NCBI GenBank assembly: GCA_002104945.1
Contig: MCFH01000073.1
Coordinates: forward strand, 1 to 64,000
Reading direction: 5' to 3'
DNA: 64,000 bases
Source of the DNA: Piromyces finnis
Taxonomy: Eukaryota; Neocallimastigomycota; Neocallimastigomycetes; Neocallimastigales; Neocallimastigaceae
Part shown: piece after piece, positions 23,481-32,900 of the stretch
How the letters are laid out: every line of letters starts with the position of its first letter
Numbering within the stretch: the first letter of the stretch is position 1
Position numbers and translations under genes: made by a program
Notes under the pieces: model-generated
Databases searched by the model: none
Seen by the model: the letters and a program-made list of their open reading frames with translations, nothing else
What the model was told of the DNA's origin: nothing

Positions 23481-24038
23481 GATAATAAGACCCTAAAAGA
23501 GGATTTATTACTCAATATATACGTAGATTTGGAAATAATTTAAGAAAATTTATCTTAGATCCGAATCCACAAACCAATTTAAAATACGATTTAGGTTGTA
23601 TTTTATATAGTTACAGTTGACAAGAATAAATCCAAGTATCAAGATTAATCTCTTGAAACCGGGACCAACTTAAAAAACTAGAAAAAACTACGAGTTATCT
23701 AGTTTTCGTTAATAATAAAACAATATCTACGGACGAAAGGCAAAAGGTAAGTCCTAGGCACAAATCATTAAAAAAAAAAAAAAAAAAGGCAACAAGTAAG
23801 TCCTTCACAGCCCAAATTTTATAATCGGCACCAAAAGCCAACTAACAACATTTTGTTAAAACACACAAGTAAATCTATAAATCAACCATTGTCCGAAAGT
23901 GAAGAATCCTCTGATTCGATATTTCACATACCAAAAAGAAAATCTATCAATATTTCGGGACAGTTATATTTAAATTATAATCAGCAAAGTATGCAGATGG
24001 GCAAAAATAATAAGGGAAAAGAGGCTGCTCAAAATTGA
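23481..24038 (+). pseudogene. Element C first frame (gag-like position), broken
   Basis: Ahead of the RT frame, the frame ending at TGA 24036-24038 encodes a Lys/Gln/Ser-rich peptide of about 60 residues (Ser-Glu-Ser-Glu-Glu-Ser-Ser-Asp-Ser). Upstream, the same frame reads protein-like (Phe-Ile-Thr-Gln-Tyr-Ile-Arg-Arg-Phe-Gly-Asn-Asn-Leu) but has three stops between about 23615 and 23670 and an A tract at 23770. No Gag domain or zinc knuckle is recognised. It overlaps the RT frame by 65 nt (23974-24038) in the +1 relation, so the RT would need a +1 shift or an unspliced alternative start. Confidence 0.4.
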
Positions 24039-26532
24039 ACAAAAATTACTCCAACAGAAACAAAAAAATCAAAGCTTTGTTATTTCTACTGACCATAAAG
24101 AAGGCCTTGAAGAATTTATTATAAAGGAAATAAAGAACCTACCACAAGAGTTACAAGAATTTAAAGAAGTGTTCGAATCTCCACCAAAAGGAAAAATATT
24201 TAATAGAAAGGAACAAAATTTAAATGCATACTTACCTTATGATAAAGAAAAAGTGAAACATCTACCAATGATGCCTCATATTCAATTAGATCAGAAACAA
24301 GAAGAAGCTTTGGAAAAGGAATTTCAAGAACTAGAAAATAACGGTAAAATAGAAAAAGTTAGAGCAAGCTCAGCCTGCAATGTATTTAACGTCCCAAAGA
24401 AGGATGGTACATTCAGAACAGTTTTCAATTATGTAATGGTAAACAACTGTTTACACCATAATAATTATCCGATTCCTAAAATTATGGAATTAGTCCACCG
24501 TGCTGCTCAGTTTAAATATCATATTTTATTAGATCTTAGAAATGCATATAATCAAATATATCTAGAGCCTAAATACCGCTTCCTTACTAGCTTTCGCTTT
24601 AGGAATCAAACTTATCAATGGAAGGTCCTTCCATTCGGTCTTTCAACCGCTCCCTCTATATTCCAGTCTATTCTAAATCTATTACTTAAGGACTATCTTA
24701 ACAAAGGCATCGACGTGTACCTAGACGATATCCATATTTATGCTCACAGCAAGGAAGAGTGTATAAAATTATGCGCCTATACCCTTGGGAAGTTCAAAAA
24801 TAATAATTTCTACTGTAAACTGGAAAAATGTTTATTTTTCCCAGAAACATTTGAATATTTAGGTTACAAAATTAGTTACGAAAAAATCCGCCCAATATCT
24901 AATAAACAGCTAAACATTAAGAAATGTTATACTCAAAAGGAATATCAACAGTTATATGGCTTCCTTAACTATTTTAAGGATTATATTAAAGACTTTACTA
25001 ATAAAACCAAAAATATCACCTTAGGTTTATCTAACAAAACTACTGCTTGGACTAACGAAATGGATAAAGAGCTAAATTATTATAAAAATCTCTTACCTAA
25101 CCTTCCAGAATTAGCGCCATTCAAACCTAATCACGATATTCTAATCCTAACCGACGCATCAGAAATCGGAATTGGAGCCGCAATTTTTCAAGCGGAGGCC
25201 ACCCATGTACATGTTCAAAACTACGTTTCAAATAACGTATACAAGAGTAATATTAATCGAGAAATTATCGAAAATCTTTTTGGTCATAAAAAAGGGACGT
25301 ATTCCGGACGTTATGGACGTAAAACTAATAACTCCGATAAAGCAAAAAATCGTGAAGACATAGAACCACCAATCAAATTAAATGAAGCTATGAATACTAT
25401 GGAAATTAAAAGAAATAACTTAGAAAAACTCAAAAAGTATTTAAAACCAATAGGATTCTACTCCAGGAAGCTCAACGCTACAGAAAGGAAATACTCTACT
25501 TTCGATAGAGAATTACTAGCCTTATCAGAAACTTTACTGCATTACAAGCTACTTTTACAACAAGGCCAAAAAATCTACTGTGCAACCGATCATAAGAACT
25601 TAGTAATTTACATTAACTCGGGATCAAAAGTTGAAACCAATCGAAAACTACGTTTATTTGAAAATATTTGCAACTTTAGCGTCATTCCTTGTTACATAGA
25701 AGGCAAAGATAATAAAATTGCCGATCTCTTATCTAGATTTATCAATATGGAAAACAGCTATGAAAACAACGACACAAATAACAATCCACAACAAGTTAAC
25801 AATATAGAGGAAGTTAACTCATTAGATTTCATCCTGAATGCTATAGAGCTCAAAGATAAAAAAAAAACAGAAGAAAATATTGATGAAAAGGAGAATATAG
25901 ATTTTAACGTATTTAAGGCCACCACTGAATCCTTACTTCAAGCAAATAAACAAATTGAACTAAAAGAATACCTATTTAAATGGTACCAAAATCAAGATAC
26001 CTTATTTAAGAACTTAAAGGAACAGGTTGTAAACTTATTAAAAGAAAATACTTACCTTGAAGAACAATATCGAAAACAAGTCAATTTAAGATGCGCCGAC
26101 TTAAAAGAAGTCTTAGGCCGCAAGGAACGATTTAATCAAGAAATAATCAATTTAAAAAAAGAAATACAACTTATACAAACTGGAAATAGCCAGATAGAAA
26201 CAAAAAGGAAATTAGAAAAATTGAATCAGAAAATAAATGATCTCAGATATGATTTAAACCCTAAGGCCGAACGAATCGAGCTTACTAAAAAAGTAAATAA
26301 AACGGAAAAACAGTTAGGAGAACTACAGAATGATATAGAAAATTTTAGAAACAAATTAGAACAAGTAAATAAAAGAATTGACGCATTAGTAATAGAAAAT
26401 GAATTGAAGGAAATATTCCCTGCCGCGGAAACTTTAATTACTAATGACCTGAAGAAAAGAAGGTTATCGAACTTTCAAATCGAAATCGACCTTACGAATG
26501 AACAAAATAAGAAATCACAAGATCAAATTTAA
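23974..26532 (+). CDS. Element C polyprotein: reverse transcriptase, RNase H, coiled-coil tail
   Basis: Open from 23974 to the TAA at 26530-26532, about 852 codons. There is no early ATG; the first in frame is near 24268. RT motifs of the Ty3 type are Val-Pro-Lys-Lys-Asp-Gly-Thr-Phe-Arg (near 24395), Leu-Leu-Asp-Leu-Arg-Asn-Ala-Tyr-Asn (catalytic Asp, near 24530), Pro-Phe-Gly-Leu-Ser-Thr-Ala-Pro (near 24630) and Tyr-Leu-Asp-Asp-Ile (near 24718). RNase H follows: Leu-Thr-Asp-Ala-Ser near 25148, then an insertion of about 90 residues rich in Lys and Asn, the Tyr-Ser-Thr-Phe-Asp-Arg-Glu-Leu-Leu-Ala block near 25495, Thr-Asp-His-Lys-Asn near 25587, and Asp-Asn-Lys-Ile-Ala-Asp-Leu-Leu-Ser-Arg near 25710. 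From about 25840 to the end, where integrase is expected, the sequence is a Lys/Glu/Gln/Leu heptad coiled coil of about 230 residues with no His/Cys zinc finger and no DDE residues. The RT and RNase H catalytic residues are intact. The last 22 codons, counting the stop, lie in the terminal repeat. Confidence 0.8.
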   Translation: MIISKVCRWAKIIREKRLLKIEQKLLQQKQKNQSFVISTDHKEGLEEFIIKEIKNLPQELQEFKEVFESPPKGKIFNRKEQNLNAYLPYDKEKVKHLPMMPHIQLDQKQEEALEKEFQELENNGKIEKVRASSACNVFNVPKKDGTFRTVFNYVMVNNCLHHNNYPIPKIMELVHRAAQFKYHILLDLRNAYNQIYLEPKYRFLTSFRFRNQTYQWKVLPFGLSTAPSIFQSILNLLLKDYLNKGIDVYLDDIHIYAHSKEECIKLCAYTLGKFKNNNFYCKLEKCLFFPETFEYLGYKISYEKIRPISNKQLNIKKCYTQKEYQQLYGFLNYFKDYIKDFTNKTKNITLGLSNKTTAWTNEMDKELNYYKNLLPNLPELAPFKPNHDILILTDASEIGIGAAIFQAEATHVHVQNYVSNNVYKSNINREIIENLFGHKKGTYSGRYGRKTNNSDKAKNREDIEPPIKLNEAMNTMEIKRNNLEKLKKYLKPIGFYSRKLNATERKYSTFDRELLALSETLLHYKLLLQQGQKIYCATDHKNLVIYINSGSKVETNRKLRLFENICNFSVIPCYIEGKDNKIADLLSRFINMENSYENNDTNNNPQQVNNIEEVNSLDFILNAIELKDKKKTEENIDEKENIDFNVFKATTESLLQANKQIELKEYLFKWYQNQDTLFKNLKEQVVNLLKENTYLEEQYRKQVNLRCADLKEVLGRKERFNQEIINLKKEIQLIQTGNSQIETKRKLEKLNQKINDLRYDLNPKAERIELTKKVNKTEKQLGELQNDIENFRNKLEQVNKRIDALVIENELKEIFPAAETLITNDLKKRRLSNFQIEIDLTNEQNKKSQDQI

Positions 26533-26868
26533 TTCGTTAAATAGGTTCAGTTAATACATTTTAAATAATTTTAATAACCTTATTAGTAATAGTAATTACT
26601 AAACATTAGATAGTTAAATTTAATATTATTATATAAATACATGTAAAAATTAGTTATTTTAAAAACTAGTTTTTTCTAGTTTTTTAATCGTTAATCACTA
26701 TTATATAGTAAAAATTCTCATATAACTAAATTTTGAGGATTAAAAGAATTAATAATTAATAAAACAAGTTTTTTAAATAAACATCAAAACTATAAAAACA
26801 TTATAAATAAGCGTGTTAAAAATAATTTCAAGTGTAAATTATCAAATAGTAACAATTATATAAAGATA
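26466..26868 (+). repeat. Element C right terminal repeat
   Basis: Uninterrupted 403-bp copy of the left repeat. It begins inside the polyprotein frame, 67 bases before the end of the stop codon, and ends AAAGATA directly before the duplicated target sequence. Confidence 0.88.
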
Positions 26869-27018
26869 TTTTTCATCATTTTATCGATGTAATTGTTATT
26901 AATAAAATTTCTATTATAAAAGATATTTTTAATAAAACAATTTTTATTTTTATTTTAAATTTAGTGTTATTGTAATAGAATAGATATCCTAATCTATTCT
27001 TTCTGTGTCAGCATTACA

Positions 27019-28208
27019 TAAACACTTCAATAATAAGAATTTAAAAAATTTTTCAAAAAATTTAAAAATTTCTCATTCTAAAAAAGATTTTAATAATTCA
27101 TTTTCTGACAATACTAATAATAATTCTACTAATTTCTCTCATAAATCTAATTCTCAAGATAAAGATAATAATTCTACGTCTTTTAATAAGAGTGATATCA
27201 ATTATTTTATCCATTCATTTTTATCTGAAAATGTTGAAAATTTCTATGATGATGAAAAATGACCTAACCCTTATTATGGATGAAATCCCTAATAAATATA
27301 AAGACCTTGCTGTTGTTTTCAGCAAATCAAAAGCTGATATGTTACCACCACATCATTTAACTGATTGTAAAATAGTCCTAGAAAATGATGCCACTTTACA
27401 TTATGGACCTATCTATCCTTTGTCAAGACAAGAGGAAGAAGCCTTACAAGAGTTTTAATGAAAGTCTTAAAAAAGGTTTTATTAGGCCCTCTGAATCTCC
27501 TGCAGATTATCTTGTTGTTTTCCAGAAGAAAAAAGATGGCTCACTAAGGGTTTATATTAATTACAAAAAGTTAAACGCTGTAACAGTAAGGAATTCGTAC
27601 CCTTTACCTTTAATATCAGATAACATTGAAAGGGTTAAGGGTTCAAAAATTTTCACTAAATTGGATTTGAGATCAGCTTATAATTTGATAAGAATAAAAG
27701 AAGGTGATGAATATAAGACCGCTTTTAGAACAAGGTTTGGACATTACGAATATTTAGTAATACCATATGGATTAAAAAATGCTCCAGCAACATTTCAGTC
27801 ATTCATAAATTTATCCAAATATTATGCGAATATTTGGATAAATTTGTTATTTTATATGGATGATATTTTAATTTTCTCGGAAAATCTTAAAGACCATATC
27901 AATCATGTAAGATCTGTTTTAGAAAAATTAATACAAAATAACTTATGCAAATTTTGAAAAATGTGAATTTCATAAAAATAAAGTTGAATTCTTAGATTTC
28001 ACTATCTCAGATAATGGTATCTCTACTGATCCAAAGAAGATAGAAACTATTAAAGAATGGCCTAGACCAAAAGGTGTTAAAGATTTCAACACTTTCTTGG
28101 TCTTTGTAATTATTATAGAAGGTTTGTTAATAATTTTGCAAAAATTGCCAAACCTTCACATAATTTAACTAGGAAAAATGTTAAATTTTATTGGGATAAG
28201 ACAGAAAT
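27019..28208 (+). pseudogene. Decayed Ty3/gypsy element 1: linker and reverse transcriptase part
   Basis: Continuation of the gag-protease block at 20469-21850 after the nested insertions. A Ser/Asn-rich linker (27024-27262) shifts frame into the pre-RT segment with Leu-Pro-Pro-His-His and Tyr-Gly-Pro-Ile-Tyr-Pro-Leu-Ser (near 27410). A second shift near 27458 leads to RT motifs [10 protein letters not shown], Thr-Lys-Leu-Asp-Leu-Arg-Ser-Ala-Tyr and Tyr-Met-Asp-Asp-Ile-Leu-Ile-Phe (near 27855). A third shift follows near 27950, and the sequence is lost abruptly at about 28208, before RNase H and integrase. A local duplication (Lys-Tyr-Tyr-Ala-Asn-Ile-Trp-Ile-Asn) precedes the YMDD. It cannot be active. 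Confidence 0.85.
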
Positions 28209-29331
28209 ACTGATCCAATTAGTTTCCTTCTTAATATCATCGATATTATAATATTTATATTCTTCACTTTGACTTTGTACAACTTTTTCAACAAAGAGAA
28301 CATTATCAAGTTTTTTGACGATTTAGATAATTTCTGTAAAGATATCAAACGCCTCAGCTTGATATCTTTAATGTAACTTAAGCCACAAGTATTATTTTTT
28401 AAGTTACACAATTTATATTACAGAAAAAGAAAATGAGACATAATTTATTTATTAATAATTAAAGTTTGAAACAAAATAAATTATTAATTTTTAATGTTTT
28501 ACAAATAAATTAAATTTCTCAATTTAATTTCTTAGTTTTAGTATTGTTTTTGATAGAAAAAGATGAATAGTATATAAATAATAAATGATTAATATATAAA
28601 TAATACATGGGCACATATTCAAATTAAATAGTATTTGATTTGGATTGCCTATTTAATTTTACTAAAATAATTATAGTTTAAATATTTTATTAATAATTAA
28701 GATTTTAGTGTAGGTTTTAAATAATAATATATTTTAAATAGTTATAATATAATATAAATGTATTTAGGAAAAATATAAATAGAAGATATTTTTCATCATT
28801 TATCAATGTAATTGTTATTAATAAAATTTCTATTATAATAAAAGATATTTTTTATAAAACAATTTTTATTTTAATTATAGTGTTATTGTAATAGAATAGA
28901 TATCCTAATCTATTCTTTCAGTGTTCAACATTACAATTTCTGAAGAGAGGTAAACTCTAATTGCGAAATAATTAGTAATGGGGCAAAGATGACTAACTAA
29001 ATTTGATGTTATTGGAATTTCTTCCATTATTTCAGTTGAATTGGTGATGGAGCGCTTGAAATTTTCGTTCAAAACTTTTCTATTTTCGTTAATAAATCTA
29101 AATTTTCTTTTTTTTATTTTTGTCGTTGTTGCGTTTTATTAAATTTAAAAAATCCAATTCTTCTAATTTTTTATCAGGTTTACCGTTACCTAATACAAAT
29201 GTATGTTTATTTTCGTCAATAATGTTATAGATATCATTCATTCTATCATTTACAAGTTCATCTATTTTTTTATATATTTTTATTCTCAAAATTATATTTT
29301 TTATCAATCGCTTTTCTTTGAATAGAGACAA
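28209..29331 (-). pseudogene. Gene remnant R3, interrupted by solo LTR-B6
   Basis: On the minus strand, from an ATG at 29329-29331, a Lys/Asn/Glu-rich protein reads Glu-Lys-Arg-Leu-Ile-Lys-Asn-Ile-Ile-Leu-Arg and Val-Leu-Gly-Asn-Gly-Lys-Pro-Asp-Lys-Lys for 77 codons. It shifts frame near 29110 and continues (Arg-Ser-Ile-Thr-Asn-Ser-Thr-Glu-Ile-Met-Glu-Glu-Ile-Pro) to the LTR at 28935. Beyond the LTR the frame resumes, with a stop at the junction, as Ile-Val-Lys-Lys-Leu-Asp-Asn-Val-Leu-Phe-Val-Glu-Lys-Val until it is cut at 28209 by chromovirus 1. The family is not recognised. The gene is truncated, frameshifted and LTR-disrupted. Confidence 0.45.
28335..28935 (+). mobile_element. Solo LTR, family B (copy B6)
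   Basis: A 601-bp full-length LTR-B with TGTAA..TTACA ends, flanked by the exact 5-bp direct repeat ATTTC (28330-28334 and 28936-28940). It is the best-preserved solo copy in the window and defines the length of the family. Confidence 0.92.
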
Positions 29332-29925
29332 TATAATATGAGTTTTGACTAATTGTTATATTAATAAAATAACTAAAAATTATAGTTAATATTAAATAAT
29401 ACATTAAATAATACATTTTTTCATTATTTTTTTCAATAATAATAATAGTTAATAATAATAATTTGTTGTCTCAAAAAAAATGTTATTTATATAATTTATT
29501 ATTATAAATAATATTAAGTAATTGTATAGTATGTAATAATTTAATTAATAAATTAAAAGATATTATAGATTTTATATTATTTTATATTATATATTATATA
29601 TATATATATATTAAAGGCTAATAAATGAAAAAATAAGTTTTTATATATATATACAAAATTCACAAGTATGAAATAAATTATATTTAAGCATTTAAATTTA
29701 AATTCTATAATAAATATTAAGGTAGTACAAATAAAAATTATTAAGGAATAAGATTAAAGAAAATAATAATAATATTTATTTTATTTCATTTCATTATAAT
29801 TAATATTAGTTTAACTGAAATTTGTTTACTTTTGTTTTATTTTGCTTTTTGTTTTTTCATCTTAGTTTATTCAAACAATATCAATATAAAAATAACAACT
29901 AATTGCTTACACTTAATTTTTTTGT
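29332..29925. other. AT-rich stretch between gene remnant R3 and chromovirus 2
   Basis: Simple ATATAT and A/T runs. At 29832-29925 there is a hydrophobic frame that runs straight into the RT sequence at 29926 but has no homology to a pre-RT region, so it marks the truncated left edge of the retroelement. Confidence 0.5.
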
Positions 29926-32900
29926 TTTTTAAGAAAAAAGATGGTTCCTTAAGACTTTGTATTAATTATAGAAGGTTGAATGACATTACTATTAGTAATT
30001 CATATCTTTTACCTTTAATTAGTGGCCCTCTGGAAAGAGTTAAAAATGCTAAGATTTTTACTAAGATAGACCTTAAATCCGCTTAAAATCTTGACCGTAT
30101 TAAAGAAGGCGATGAATACAAAACTGCTTTCCGTACTAGATATGGCCATTTTGAATATTTGGCCATGCCTTTTGAATTAAAAAATGCACCTTCAACTTTT
30201 CAATACTTCATTAGCGATGATTATTTAGATGTTTTTGTTATCTCATATATTGATGATATTCTTATTTATTCTAATAATATCGAAGAACATCATGAACATG
30301 TTAAAAAGGTACTTAAGAAACTACTTGAAAATAATATTTATAGTAAATTAGAAAAATGTGAGTTTGACGTTGAGAAAACTACTTTCCTTGGATATGTCAT
30401 TTCAAAAGATGGTTTGCAAATGGACGAGAATAAACTTAAAGCAATTCTCGATTGGCCAGTGCCAAATAATGTTAAGGAGGTTCAGTCTTTTATTGATCTT
30501 TGTAACTACTACAGAATCTTTATTAAAGACTTTGCTAAAATTGAAAACCCTCTTCACAAACTCACTAGAAAAAATGTTGCTTTTAATTGGGTAAAGGAAG
30601 ATCAGGATGCTTTTATTTTATTAAAAAATCAGTTCACGTCTGCTCCTATTCTGAAACATACGGATAGTAATAAACAATTTATTGAAGAAGCTGATGCTAG
30701 TAATTATGCTGTTGGTGCTATTCTTTTTCAAGAGTTCGACGGCAAATTGCATATCTTTCTAAGAGTTTGACGAGTTGTCAAAGAAACTATCTGTAAAGAT
30801 ATAAAATATATCTTTAAATTATTTAATAATTAATTAATAATTATTAAATAATAATTTTGATACTTTAATAAAAATTTATTTATAAAATTTATTATAAAAA
30901 TTTTATGGAATAATTAAATAAAGATTAATTTTAAAATATCAAAATTGGAAATGAAATTTGGATAAATATTTAAATTAATGAGTAATTAAATTTAAATATT
31001 TTAAATATTCAAATTAAATCTTAAAAAGTTTTTATTTAATTAAAATTAGTTTAATAACTTTAACGTAGTTTTAAATTAGCATTTTTTAATAGTAAATATA
31101 TAATAAATATTATTATTAATATTTAATTAATATATAGGTAATACATGGACTGTATTCAATTTGTAGTTTACTCAAATTGAATCAAAAGTGTATTTAATTA
31201 GTTTTAGTTCAGGTTTATTATTTTATTATTTAATTAAGTTGGTATTAAATTAGGTTTGTTTATTTTATATTGAGTATTTGTATAATTAAATAGAATAGTA
31301 TATTAAAATATAATCTATAAAAAATATAAATACATGTAAAATTTCGTAATTTAAAACGATGTAATTGTTATTGACTATAATTTAGTTAATAACTAAATAA
31401 AATTAATAAAAGAGAGGTTTTAAAATATATTTTGTTATTTTTTGTTTTTTTATATTTTTTGTTTTATTTTTTGTGTTTTGTTTTATTGAAAAAGTTTTAT
31501 AATCTGTTTTAATTCTGGATAAAACTTTTACACTATCCTATATATGACAAGGAGCTTTTAGTCATCATAGTTGCTATCGAAGAATGGTGTTATTATTTAG
31601 AGGTTGCACGCCATCAATTCATAATTTATACTGATCATAAGAACTTAACATTTCCTAAAAAACCTGAAATGTTATCTCAGAGATAAATTAGATGGAATTT
31701 GTTCTTATCTAGATTTGATTTTAAGCTCATTTATAGAGCTGGAAAGAAATCTGGTAAGCCTGATATACTATCTCGTAGAAGTGATCACTTGGTGAACGAA
31801 ATTAATTCTGATGTTTCTTGTCTTACTATTTCGCTTCATCATAGCGATAACAAACCGTTAATCGATTCTATTTTATTAGAACTTAAAAATGACGATTTGT
31901 ATAATTCCATTGTCCAATTTAAAATGAATGATTCTACAAGTAATGGTCCTATTAAAAATATTGATAAAGTTATTATCGATGATGAAGGATTTTTATTATT
32001 TAATAATCTTATTTATGTTCCAAAGTCTCTTAGGACTAGAGTTTTGGAACTTCATCATTATTCCGTTGCTGCTGGCCATTTCGGCATTAAGATAACTGTC
32101 GAACTTATTTCAAGAAACTTTTAGTGGCAAAGATTTCATTCAGATGTTAAACCCTTTATTAAATCTTGCGTGGCTTGTTGCAAATCCAAAGTCCCCAGAC
32201 ATAAGTCTTATGGATTGTTATCCCCTTTGAACACTCCTAGTAGGCCTTGGTCTGATATCTCTATCTACTTTATTGTTGATCTTCCTATGTCCAGAGGTAT
32301 AACTACACTTATGGTTGTTGTCGATAGATTTACTAAATTTGCACACGTTATTCCTTTACGTTGTCTTCCTACTGCTTCGATTGCTGCTTATGCATTTATT
32401 GCTAATGTCTTCCATTTGCATGGTCTTCCTGATTCCATCATTTCTGATAGAGGCTCGCAATTTACTTCTGATTTTTGGTCAAGACTTTGTGACCTTCTCA
32501 ATATTAATCATTCATTATCAACTGCTAACCATCCGCAGACAGATGGCCAAACGGAGAGGGTGAACGGCATATTAGAACAATATTTCCGTTGTTTTATTAA
32601 TAAAAAGTAGAATAACTGGGTTGATCTTATCCCATTTGCTGAATTTGCATATAATAATACTTTACAGCAATCTATAAATCAATCCCCATTCTTTACTAAT
32701 TATGGTTTTCATCCAAAGTTCAGCTTAGAAATCCCAGTTAATGATAGACCTAGTAGAGCTGAACAAAGAGTAGTTGATATGAATGAAAACTTTAAATTAT
32801 TAAAAGAAAACCTAGAAAAAGCAAAAGAAACATATAAGAAATATGCCGATATGAAAAGAATGAGTCCCCCGGAATTCGAAGTGGGAAAGAAGATATGGTT

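Larger units (their letters stand above)
22321..26868 (+). mobile_element. Element C: integrase-less RT-RNase H retroelement with terminal direct repeats
   Basis: A 4.5-kb element (about 3.8 kb without the later LTR-D insertion) inside LTR-B4. It has 403-bp direct terminal repeats (22322-22646 plus 23379-23456 on the left, 26466-26868 on the right) that I read as identical. They begin ATCGAACTTTC and end AAAGATA, not TG..CA. The target repeat outside them is TTTTTCATCATTTT (22307-22320 and 26869-26882), and it can be extended to 20 bp if the shared AAGATA is counted. Inside are a short first frame and a long RT-RNase H frame with a coiled-coil tail. No integrase, tyrosine recombinase or GIY-YIG nuclease motif is visible. 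The lack of repeat divergence suggests recent insertion. The class is uncertain: an integrase-deficient Ty3-like element, or a relative that integrates by a different route. Confidence 0.75.
21856..27018 (+). mobile_element. Solo LTR-B (copy B4), itself split by element C
   Basis: LTR-B sequence runs from 21856 (TGTAAAGATATC) to 22320 and resumes at about 26869, ending at 27018 (CATTACA). The two parts join within the LTR at the CATCATTTT|ATCGATG position seen in other copies. TAAAC flanks the whole unit (21851-21855 and 27019-27023), an exact 5-bp target duplication. So the solo LTR inserted into chromovirus 1, and element C inserted later into this LTR. Confidence 0.9.

Noticed and set aside
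23974-24038. Canonical -1 slippery site (GGGAAAA near 24014) for element C frameshifting
   Set aside because: The RT frame is in the +1 relation to the first frame, so a -1 slip there would not reach it.
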